DNA of 64,000 nt from Bacteroidales bacterium (GTDB lineage: Bacteria > Bacteroidota > Bacteroidia > Bacteroidales > Marinilabiliaceae). Shown here piece by piece: positions 16,417-24,023 of the stretch. The stretch is from NCBI GenBank assembly GCA_017960905.1, contig JAGCYH010000016.1:1-64000 (forward strand). The letters run 5' to 3'. Each line of letters starts with the position of its first letter. Position 1 is the stretch's first letter. Under the pieces are notes generated by a model, which worked only from the letters and a program-made list of their open reading frames with translations, did no database searches and had not been told where the DNA came from. The translations under genes and the position numbers were made by a program.

Positions 16417-17739
16417 ATGCGACTGATTATCAAAGACATAGAAATCGTCAACGAGGGCACACGGCAAAAAGCGTCGGTGCTTGTCGACGGTGACATAATA
16501 GCCGAAATATCAGCCGATTGCGCCGGTTGGCAAGCCGACCGGACAATCGACGGAACGGGCAAGATACTCTTGCCCGGCGCCATCGACGACCAAGTACACT
16601 TCCGCGAACCCGGACTGACACAGAAAGCCGACATAGCATCGGAATCGGCCGCCGCCGTGGCCGGCGGCGTAACATCGTTTATGGACATGCCCAATACAAA
16701 GCCACAAACAACTACTATTGAGGCACTTAACGACAAATACGCCATTGCCGCTCAAAAATCGGTTGCAAACTATTCGTTCTACATAGGCGCCACGAACGAC
16801 AATATCGATGTGATAAAAAGCGTTGATTATAAGCATGTTTGCGGCATAAAACTCTTCATGGGCTCATCGACGGGCAATATGCTTGTCGACAACGAAGAGG
16901 CTCTCGAAAAACTCTTTGCCGCAGCGCCGGCAATAATCACAGCGCATTGCGAAGACGAAGCCACCATAAGAGCTAATATAGAGGCATTTAAGCAAAAATA
17001 CGGCAACAATGTCCCGTGGAATTGTCACGGGCTAATACGCTCAGCAGAAGCGTGTTACAAATCGTCGGCGAAAGCCGCCGCTTTGGCACGCCGGCATGGC
17101 ACCCGCCTGCACATACTGCACCTCTCGACAGCCGCCGAGCTCGACCTGCTCGACCGAGGCGCGGAGCGCCTCGTAACAGGCGAGGCCTGCGTGCATCACC
17201 TTTGGTTCACCGATGCCGACTACGAGACTAAAAAACAATACATTAAGTGGAATCCGGCCATCAAAACGCAAGCCGACCGCGATGCATTGCGTCGCGCTGT
17301 AGCCGACGGGACAATACCCGTTGTGGCAACCGACCACGCGCCGCATACCATCGAAGAGAAACAAGGCTCGTACTTTGGCGTGCCGTCGGGTGCGCCAATG
17401 GTGCAGCACTCGCTCATTGCAATGCTCGAGATGGCCGACCAAGGCCTGTGGAGCTACGAGACCGTCGCAGAACGCATGTGCCACGCTCCCGCACGACTTT
17501 TCGACATCAAGTCGCGTGGTTTCATCCGCAAAGGCTATAAAGCTGATATTGTGATAGTAGAGAAACGCAAATGGACCGTTGAGAAATCGAATATCCTGTA
17601 CAAATGCGGCTGGTCGCCATTGGAGGGCTGCACCTTCGGCAACGCCGTGTACATGACTCTCGTCAACGGACAAATTGCATACGAAAACGGCAACGTAAAC
17701 CACTCTGTCAGAGGCGAAAGATTAGAATTTGAACGATGA
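16417..17739 (+). CDS. pyrC: Dihydroorotase
   Basis: 440 residues, amidohydrolase fold. Recognisable features are VHFREPG near residues 59-65, the His of ITAHCED, LHILHLSTA, and the late catalytic Asp in VATDHAPHT. It interconverts carbamoyl aspartate and dihydroorotate in pyrimidine synthesis. Odd point: the metal motif normally read DxHxH is DDQVH here, so the first metal histidine is Gln. I recall the same DDQVHFREPG in other Bacteroidota sequences, so it is probably a lineage trait and not decay. The gene starts three bases after the exporter stop and its own stop overlaps the next start by four bases. Confidence 0.9.
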   Translation: MRLIIKDIEIVNEGTRQKASVLVDGDIIAEISADCAGWQADRTIDGTGKILLPGAIDDQVHFREPGLTQKADIASESAAAVAGGVTSFMDMPNTKPQTTTIEALNDKYAIAAQKSVANYSFYIGATNDNIDVIKSVDYKHVCGIKLFMGSSTGNMLVDNEEALEKLFAAAPAIITAHCEDEATIRANIEAFKQKYGNNVPWNCHGLIRSAEACYKSSAKAAALARRHGTRLHILHLSTAAELDLLDRGAERLVTGEACVHHLWFTDADYETKKQYIKWNPAIKTQADRDALRRAVADGTIPVVATDHAPHTIEEKQGSYFGVPSGAPMVQHSLIAMLEMADQGLWSYETVAERMCHAPARLFDIKSRGFIRKGYKADIVIVEKRKWTVEKSNILYKCGWSPLEGCTFGNAVYMTLVNGQIAYENGNVNHSVRGERLEFER

Positions 17740-18230
17740 AGAAAATAGTTTTTTTAATGGCAACATTGCTATTATCCGCTTGCGCGAATAATAACGAACC
17801 GACAACAGAGCCGGCAGCTACGCTGCCGGCGCAAAACGCTGACAATGGCGACGTTATAGTGGCCGACACTATACGCTACAACGTCAACGTGATACCCATT
17901 GAGGATTACGAAGTAGAGTCGCTTGCCCACTTGGAAAAACAGAAACTCGTCGACATGATTTTCGAGTCGATATACATGCATCAAGCTGATGTTCACGACT
18001 TTAGCACTGGAGAAAAACTCTCGATGGACGATGTAAAAACACGCGAGATAGAGGACCCGCGCTTCGCACGGGAATTGGTGTCGGCGCTGCAGTTTACCGA
18101 AAAATGGGCCTACAACACTACAACTCAGCACTTTACAAAAGACATAATTTCAGTTCACGTGGCATACGCCGTGTTTGACGACACCACCTTCGTGGCGCAC
18201 CGTGCCGGAATAGTGGTTACGATGCGTTAG
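17736..18230 (+). CDS. Small lipoprotein of unknown function
   Basis: 164 residues. The N-terminus MKKIVFLMATLLLSACANN is a lipoprotein signal with lipobox LSAC. A Thr/Ala/Pro-rich linker (about 22-40) is followed by a compact domain with EKWAYNTTTQHFTKDIISVH near residues 129-148. That stretch loosely recalls the GldN/PorN gliding and secretion proteins, which have a W-x-F/Y-D...I.G motif, but the match is too weak for a call. Start overlaps the dihydroorotase stop by four bases (ATGA), so it is translationally coupled to pyrC although no pathway link is apparent. Confidence 0.65.
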   Translation: MKKIVFLMATLLLSACANNNEPTTEPAATLPAQNADNGDVIVADTIRYNVNVIPIEDYEVESLAHLEKQKLVDMIFESIYMHQADVHDFSTGEKLSMDDVKTREIEDPRFARELVSALQFTEKWAYNTTTQHFTKDIISVHVAYAVFDDTTFVAHRAGIVVTMR

Positions 18231-18244
18231 TTTTTGCCCTTTCG

Positions 18245-18296
18245 TGAACTCCTCAAGCATCGTTCGAAAAATTGCACTTGCTTTTCTTGAATCTAC
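18245..18296 (+). repeat. Left copy of a diverged direct repeat flanking the beta-helix gene
   Basis: Shares the blocks TGAACTCxTCAAGC, TGCACTxGCTT and CTTGAATCTAC, in the same order and spacing, with 20082-20132. The two copies bracket the gene at 18412-19986. Confidence 0.6.
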
Positions 18297-18305
18297 TATA
18301 TAATA

Positions 18306-18337
18306 ATATGCGAAAGATTGCATAAAGTTTCGCATAT
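18306..18337 (+). other. Hairpin between the lipoprotein and beta-helix genes
   Basis: ATATGCGAAA (18306-18315) pairs perfectly with TTTCGCATAT (18328-18337), with a loop of 12. No T run follows, so it is not a clear terminator. A weak -7-like TAACTTTA lies at 18344-18351. Confidence 0.45.
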
Positions 18338-18411
18338 CCTTCGTAACTTTACGGCTGAATTCTGAAGAATTGTATAGATTGAATTATTAACATTTTCAAA
18401 TATTTAGACTT

Positions 18412-19986
18412 ATGAAAAGAAAACAAATACTGCTTCTGTTCACGCTGTTCATGACAGTGGCGACGGGCGCGCGGGCACAAGAAGCTACAACCATTGTAAC
18501 TCAAAGCAATTTCTACAACTACTTTGATCAATACGGTAACTTATTGGATGCAGTCACCTCCGATGAACTGATTTTCCAAGGCGAATTTGCTGATTTGGTT
18601 AGCTACATTATAATTGATAGAGCTTTAACCGTTACTGGTGATAATGCAGTATTAAATGATATGGGATTTATCATTGCTGGTGAGGGTGTAACATTAAAAA
18701 ATATGAAATTAGTTGCCAACGAAAATTTAGGTAATCTGATTGACATTGCTGGTGAAAATGCAGTTATTGAGAACGTGAACATTACTTACACTGTTGATGA
18801 AGCTGCTAGTGCAATCAATGTTTATCCTGGTGCTAATGGAGCTCAAATATTGAATAACACCATTTACTTTGTAAGTACTGTCGACGGATATGCAGCGGAT
18901 GAGGTAACTACTGCAATCTGTGTCAACTCTGGTGTCAGCATTTTTGATGATGATGAGGATCCTATCACGGGCCTTGTAATCGACGGCAACGAAATAACAG
19001 CAGTCATCCCTGCATTCCTGGCTGATATTTATGAACACGAAAATTACGTAATGGGAATAAGCGCGGTTAACGGTGTCAGAATTAACGGTGCTAAAGACTT
19101 CGAATTTACAAACAACACCCTGAATGTAACAACCAACTGGTTAGACAATCTCTATCCTACTTTCCAGGCAATGTATGTTGCAAGTTCAAGTGGTTTAATC
19201 GATAAAAACAAAATTTCAATGATTGACGAATTCACGCCTGCGGGTGAGGATGTTTACCTGTATGCTCTTGAACTTGTTTATGATAAAGACTTGACAATAT
19301 CTAATGATACCATCAACATATCCACCGCCGGCGGTAAAGCGGGAGCAGGTGCAGCTAGTGCTATATTAGCTATTACATCCGACTTCAGCGTTGCTAAAGA
19401 CAGCATTACCACAGTATCCAACGGTCCTAACACTGCAGTTTACTTTCCATCCAATATGGGTGCACCTTGTGATGCGGTTATTACAGACAACTTCATAAGT
19501 GTAACGGGTTTAGCGACTGCTAGTGAATTTGGTCTTGTTTCTGGTATTGAAATACAAACAGGTATAGTTGAGATTAAAGGAAACACAATCTACACTTATA
19601 ACACTAGTGAATACGCAGATGGCAACTACATTTTTGGTATCAGCTATGCTCAAGACGGAACAACTTCTGATGTTGAAATTACAGACAACACAGTCAAAAC
19701 TGAAGGTCGCTATGCAATATCATTCCGTAAAGTTGATGACGCAGTAATCACAGGGAACACCTTATATGCTCATGAATTGACTGGTGATGATGCTGTATAC
19801 ATTGCATCCGGAAGTGGAAATACAGTAGAAAATAACCTACCCGACAATCCAACCGGCATCAAGTATATCCGCACACAGAATACCGATGGCACGGAGTGCT
19901 ACTACGACCTGAACGGCCGCCGCATCGAGAAACCCACAACGAAAGGTATTTATATTCATAACGGTAGAAAAGAGTTATTTAAATGA
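18412..19986 (+). CDS. Secreted right-handed beta-helix protein
   Basis: 524 residues. A signal peptide (LLLFTLFMTVATGARAQE) precedes a long body of repeated short strands with recurring Asn-Asn-Thr and xGNxI turns (for example IDGNEIT, FTNNTLNV, IKGNTIYTY, ITDNTVKT, ITGNTLYAH). This is the pattern of parallel beta-helix (pectate-lyase-like or adhesin) folds. No lyase catalytic motif is evident. The C-terminus YYDLNGRRIEKPTTKGIYI matches the short tail seen on many secreted Bacteroidales proteins, thought to be a sorting or anchoring signal. Codon use is AT-richer than the flanking genes, and diverged direct repeats lie on both sides, which suggests separate ancestry. Confidence 0.75.
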   Translation: MKRKQILLLFTLFMTVATGARAQEATTIVTQSNFYNYFDQYGNLLDAVTSDELIFQGEFADLVSYIIIDRALTVTGDNAVLNDMGFIIAGEGVTLKNMKLVANENLGNLIDIAGENAVIENVNITYTVDEAASAINVYPGANGAQILNNTIYFVSTVDGYAADEVTTAICVNSGVSIFDDDEDPITGLVIDGNEITAVIPAFLADIYEHENYVMGISAVNGVRINGAKDFEFTNNTLNVTTNWLDNLYPTFQAMYVASSSGLIDKNKISMIDEFTPAGEDVYLYALELVYDKDLTISNDTINISTAGGKAGAGAASAILAITSDFSVAKDSITTVSNGPNTAVYFPSNMGAPCDAVITDNFISVTGLATASEFGLVSGIEIQTGIVEIKGNTIYTYNTSEYADGNYIFGISYAQDGTTSDVEITDNTVKTEGRYAISFRKVDDAVITGNTLYAHELTGDDAVYIASGSGNTVENNLPDNPTGIKYIRTQNTDGTECYYDLNGRRIEKPTTKGIYIHNGRKELFK

Positions 19987-19995
19987 GAATAAAAC

Positions 19996-20033
19996 TGAGC
20001 TCGCTCATGCTTTATCGAACATGAGCGAGCTCA
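19996..20033 (+). other. Long hairpin after the beta-helix gene
   Basis: TGAGCTCGCTCATG (19996-20009) pairs perfectly with CATGAGCGAGCTCA (20020-20033). No T run follows. It may protect the 3' end or act with the terminator 30 bases downstream. Confidence 0.6.
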
Positions 20034-20062
20034 ATATAAAACATCAAAGGAATTATTGAAAT

Positions 20063-20103
20063 AAAAAAGCTTGAAGCCTCATGAACTCTTCAAGCTTTTT
20101 TTT
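20063..20103 (+). terminator. Terminator after the beta-helix gene
   Basis: AAAAAAGCTTGAAG (20063-20076) pairs with CTTCAAGC plus the T run from 20088. The A run and T run make it usable from both strands. The right direct repeat begins inside it. Confidence 0.8.
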
Positions 20104-20132
20104 GTAAAACTGCACTAGCTTCTTGAATCTAC
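20082..20132 (+). repeat. Right copy of the diverged direct repeat flanking the beta-helix gene
   Basis: Counterpart of 18245-18296, with the same three conserved blocks. It overlaps the terminator's right arm. Confidence 0.6.
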
Positions 20133-20202
20133 GTTAAAATATTTTTTCCCCATATTATATTTTCAAACCGAAAAAAAACTATTTTTATAGCTTGAAAAAA
20201 TT

Positions 20203-20226
20203 TTTGTCGGCCGTTCGGCCGACAAA
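20203..20226. repeat. Perfect 11-bp inverted repeat with a 2-base centre before the CapA-like gene
   Basis: TTTGTCGGCCG, TT, CGGCCGACAAA, ending 15 bases before the ATG at 20242. In RNA it would fold into a stable hairpin just ahead of the start and could limit translation, or it may be a protein-binding site. Confidence 0.65.
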
Positions 20227-20241
20227 TATAACTATTTCATA

Positions 20242-21390
20242 ATGAGATATTTATATTTTATAATTTCGATAATAACACTCTGTTTTTGCTCACAGACGAT
20301 GGGCCAGGAAGATGCGCAGCAGGATGTTGAGCAGCCACAACTGCTCGAAGAACTGCATGAAGAGCCGCAACAACCCGACTACGTGAGCCTTTTGTTTGCT
20401 GGCGACATGATGCAGCACGACGCTCAGATAGAGGCCGCATACGACTCTATCACAGGCAGTTACGACTACACCGACTACTTCACATATCTTGCACCTATGT
20501 CGGCAGCCGCCGACATAGCCGTGTGCAACTTTGAGGTAACGCTTGGCGGAAAGCCATACAAAGGCTTTCCGACGTTCAGCGCCCCCGACGAATACTTAGA
20601 CGCCATCATTGATGCGGGCTTCGACGTGTTTCTGACAGCCAACAACCATTGCCTCGACAAAGGCAAAACCGGGTTGGAACGCACCATAAAACAGATGAGC
20701 GACAAAGGCGTGACGCAACTCGGCACCTACCTCGACGATGCCGACCGCGCCCAGCGCTACCCTGTAGTGCTCGAGTGCCGCGGCCTGAAAATCGGATTCC
20801 TCAATTACACCTACGGCACCAACGGTTTGAAAACCACAAAGCCCAACGTCGTCAATTACATTGACGAGGCGGCAATCGCCGCCGACGTGAAGAAGTGCCG
20901 CGAGATGGGCGCCGACTACATAATAGCCAACATGCACTGGGGCGAAGAGAACACCCACGTGCAGAACGCCGACCAGAAAAAATGGGCGAAAATGCTTGTA
21001 GCTAAGGGAGTTGACCACATAATAGGGCACCACCCGCACATGGTGCAGCCGGCCGAAATAATCACCGACGCCGACACGTGCAAGCACTTCGTCATCTACT
21101 CGATAGGCAACATGATTTCGAACATGCAGAAGCCCGATAATGCCGGCGGCATTATCGTAGGGCTTAACTTGCCCATAGTCAAGGACATGAAAGCCGAGCC
21201 CGATGTGTGGTACACACAGTTCCACGTGTCGTGGCCTTACGAGTCGGGGCTGAAGAACTACAACGCCTACACGCCGGCAGTGCCCGACTCGATACTGCCC
21301 GAAATAGAAATAGAGAAACGCAACGCCTTCTACAAATCGACGCGCGACGTGATGAGTAAAGGCGCATACATAGAAGAAATAATTCAATAA
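20242..21390 (+). CDS. CapA-family (PGA_cap) metallophosphoesterase-fold protein
   Basis: 382 residues. Signal peptide (FIISIITLCFCSQTMGQE), then the CapA/PgsA-type fold: LLFAGDMMQHDAQI near 50-63, a NFEV strand, FLTANNHCLDKG near 132-143 and HWGEE then HHPHMVQ. These residues form the metal-binding centre of calcineurin-like enzymes. Family members are often called poly-gamma-glutamate synthesis proteins, but most have no proven link to that polymer. It begins a probable operon with the nucleotidase-like gene 10 bases downstream, which suggests periplasmic phosphate-ester or envelope chemistry. Confidence 0.85.
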   Translation: MRYLYFIISIITLCFCSQTMGQEDAQQDVEQPQLLEELHEEPQQPDYVSLLFAGDMMQHDAQIEAAYDSITGSYDYTDYFTYLAPMSAAADIAVCNFEVTLGGKPYKGFPTFSAPDEYLDAIIDAGFDVFLTANNHCLDKGKTGLERTIKQMSDKGVTQLGTYLDDADRAQRYPVVLECRGLKIGFLNYTYGTNGLKTTKPNVVNYIDEAAIAADVKKCREMGADYIIANMHWGEENTHVQNADQKKWAKMLVAKGVDHIIGHHPHMVQPAEIITDADTCKHFVIYSIGNMISNMQKPDNAGGIIVGLNLPIVKDMKAEPDVWYTQFHVSWPYESGLKNYNAYTPAVPDSILPEIEIEKRNAFYKSTRDVMSKGAYIEEIIQ

Positions 21391-21400
21391 CACACTCGCT

Positions 21401-23110
21401 ATGAGACTTTTAAGAAACATATCACTACTATTTGCACTGACGCTTGCAACACAGTTGCAAGCGCAGACATGGCACGTATTGTACACAACCGACGTTCACG
21501 GGTCGATTTTTCCGTACAACTTCGTAACCGAAAAGCCGACAAACAACAGTCTGTCAAACATTTACAGCTACATTAAGTCGGTGCGCGACACAGCCGAGAA
21601 CGTCATTCTGCTCGACAACGGCGACAACCTTCAGGGCACGCCTGCCGTGTATTACTACAACTTTGTCGATACTGCTGCAACGCACATTGTACCAAGCGTT
21701 TACAACTTTATGAAATACGATGCGGTTGTCGTGGGCAACCACGACATAGAGACGACGCACGCTGTATACGACCGCGTTTTCGGGCAATACGAAATGCCTG
21801 TTCTGGCGGCGAATGCCGTCAGAACCAGCGATGGCGCGCCATACTTCACCTCGAGCATCATTTTGCAGCGCGGCGAACAGAAAATTGCCGTCATCGGACT
21901 TATAACACCTCACATACCGTACTGGTTGCCAGAAAGTTACTGGTCGGGCATGAGGTTCAACGACATGATAGAAAGTGCTCAGAAATGGGTTGGCATAGTA
22001 AAGGCCACAGAAAAGCCCGATGCCGTAATAGGCTTATTCCATGCAGGTTACGACTATACGTACGGCGGCCAGACCGCCGATACGTACCGCAACGAGAACG
22101 CTTCGCAACTCGTGGCTGAGCGCGTCGACGGCTTCGACGCGATACTCATCGGGCACGACCACAAGCTTTACAACAAAGTTGTAAAGAGCCCTTCGGGCAA
22201 AGACGTCTGCATACTCGATGCCGGCGTGGGCGCACGCAACATTGGCCATCTGACAATCAATTTCGGCGAAGACGGCACTGTGAAATGCTCTGCCGAAATA
22301 GTTCCGGCGGCCACACAACCGCAAAGTGAAGAATTCGACGACATGTTCGAAGAGCAATTCGATGATATAGAGCAATTTACAAAAGATGTTGTTTGCGTAA
22401 GCAAACAAGACATATACGCCTACGAGAGCCTGTTTGGCAATGCGGCCTTCACCGACATGGTACACGAGGCAATGCTTCGGCATACGGGCGCCGAAATAAG
22501 CATTTCGGCGCCGTTGCTCATCAACGCCACAATAGAAAAAGGCGACATCAGCATCGGCGAGATGTTCGGCGTGTACAAATACGAGAACTTGCTGAATGTC
22601 ATTGAGTTGACGGGTGAAGAGATAAAGAATTACCTCGAGTTCAGCTACGACTTGTGGGTTTCGAATCCCGACAGCACCGGCCATTTGCTCAAGATAGACA
22701 ACAAAAACCGATTGGTGAACAACTACTATAATTTCGACAGCGCCATGGGCATACGCTACACCGTAAATCCCTATAATTCAAAAGGATACCGAGTAGAGAT
22801 AGAGTCGATGGCCGACGGAACGCCGTTCGACCCGAAACGGAAATACACCGTAGCGATGAACAGCTACCGATGCAACGGTGGTGGCGGGCACTTGGAGAAA
22901 GGTGCGGGAATAGACCACGACAAACTTAAGGAGCGGATTGTAAAAACCTTCGACAGCGATTTGCGCAGCATAATCATTAAAGACTGGCAGGCCGCAAAAG
23001 AGATAGACCCGAAAGCCGGCAATAACTGGCATTTCGCACCAGAAGAAAAACTGAAACAGATAATTGAACAAGATAAGAAATTATTCGAACCAAAAACGTT
23101 AAAACAATGA
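21401..23110 (+). CDS. 5'-nucleotidase / 2',3'-cyclic phosphodiesterase family protein
   Basis: 569 residues with signal peptide (LLFALTLATQLQAQ). The metallophosphatase half carries TTDVHGSIFP near 29-38, LDNGDNLQGTP near 70-80, VGNHDIE near 111 and a GHDHK motif. The C-terminal UshA-type substrate domain includes NSYRCNGGGGH near 485-495. The family removes phosphate from nucleotides, cyclic nucleotides or related esters in the periplasm. Its stop overlaps the next start by four bases, so it is coupled to the thioredoxin-fold gene. Confidence 0.9.
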   Translation: MRLLRNISLLFALTLATQLQAQTWHVLYTTDVHGSIFPYNFVTEKPTNNSLSNIYSYIKSVRDTAENVILLDNGDNLQGTPAVYYYNFVDTAATHIVPSVYNFMKYDAVVVGNHDIETTHAVYDRVFGQYEMPVLAANAVRTSDGAPYFTSSIILQRGEQKIAVIGLITPHIPYWLPESYWSGMRFNDMIESAQKWVGIVKATEKPDAVIGLFHAGYDYTYGGQTADTYRNENASQLVAERVDGFDAILIGHDHKLYNKVVKSPSGKDVCILDAGVGARNIGHLTINFGEDGTVKCSAEIVPAATQPQSEEFDDMFEEQFDDIEQFTKDVVCVSKQDIYAYESLFGNAAFTDMVHEAMLRHTGAEISISAPLLINATIEKGDISIGEMFGVYKYENLLNVIELTGEEIKNYLEFSYDLWVSNPDSTGHLLKIDNKNRLVNNYYNFDSAMGIRYTVNPYNSKGYRVEIESMADGTPFDPKRKYTVAMNSYRCNGGGGHLEKGAGIDHDKLKERIVKTFDSDLRSIIIKDWQAAKEIDPKAGNNWHFAPEEKLKQIIEQDKKLFEPKTLKQ

Positions 23111-24015
23111 TAAAGAATATTTTAGCACTCGCACTCTTATTGCTCACGCCAATGGCGTTCGCACAACGGCAGGCACTGCCAGGCTCGCCTGCTCCCGACG
23201 CCGACCTCTTCGACACCGACGGAAACCTCCATCGCCTCTCCGACTACAAAGGCCGCACCGTGGTGGTGCTCTTCACGGGCGAAAAATCGTTCCCGCAAAC
23301 TTGGGCCGTATCCGACATGTGGCACTACTTCGCCGACAGCAAGGCCGACAGTGCCTACGCGCTGATTTCGATATCGAACAAAAACTACAAAAAATGGAAA
23401 ACTGACGTCGAGAAAGAAAAACTGCCTTGGCTTTGCCTCAACGACAAGAAAGAGCAAAGCGGCATTTTCGCCGACTATGCAATACAAACAATACCAAGCA
23501 TTTACATCATTTCGCCCGATGGCAAAATAGAGTATCGCTGCAAAGGCTTCGACGACAACTTCTTCTATAGCCAAGCCAAGCAGCGCGGCTTGGCACAGCC
23601 GCGCAGTTACGACTTCGGCGGCGGTCTGATAGTGAAAAACCCGGCCTGCGAAAAGAGCTCGTTCCTCGTGCGCGACCACATAAAGAAAATAACCATCACG
23701 CCGGAGAAAACCGTGATCGACTTTTTCATTTTCAGAAATGAGAAATTCGGCCGCAAAAAAGACCTCGACACGCAGGAGTTCTGTATCGAAACGCCCGACG
23801 GCAAGCGATACAAGCAGCTTAAGGCCGAAGTGGCGAAAGAGTCGGCCCACACGCCCGACGGCGCTTACTACTTCGCGATAACGTTCGAGCCCGTTCCGCA
23901 AGAGACTGAGCAATTCGACATACTCAGCGACGACAAAGGCTCGATGCAGAAGACATACACATCGGTGAAATTGAAATACGAAACGCAACTCGATGATAAT
24001 CAAATAAATAAATAA
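23107..24015 (+). CDS. Periplasmic thioredoxin-fold protein lacking the active-site cysteines
   Basis: 302 residues. A signal peptide (ALALLLLTPMAFAQ) is followed by an AhpC/TlpA-like domain at about 24-150: PGSPAPDADLFDTDG, then VVVLFTGEKSFPQTW, then TIPSIYIISPDGKIEY with the cis-Pro. In TlpA/ResA proteins the segment after the central strand holds W-C-x-x-C, but here it reads GEKSFPQTW, with no Cys. Disulfide chemistry is therefore unlikely. A second, unrecognised domain follows (about 165-300). Coupled to the upstream nucleotidase-like gene by a 4-base overlap and nine bases from the AsmA gene. Confidence 0.75.
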   Translation: MIKNILALALLLLTPMAFAQRQALPGSPAPDADLFDTDGNLHRLSDYKGRTVVVLFTGEKSFPQTWAVSDMWHYFADSKADSAYALISISNKNYKKWKTDVEKEKLPWLCLNDKKEQSGIFADYAIQTIPSIYIISPDGKIEYRCKGFDDNFFYSQAKQRGLAQPRSYDFGGGLIVKNPACEKSSFLVRDHIKKITITPEKTVIDFFIFRNEKFGRKKDLDTQEFCIETPDGKRYKQLKAEVAKESAHTPDGAYYFAITFEPVPQETEQFDILSDDKGSMQKTYTSVKLKYETQLDDNQINK

Positions 24016-24023
24016 TATCTAAA

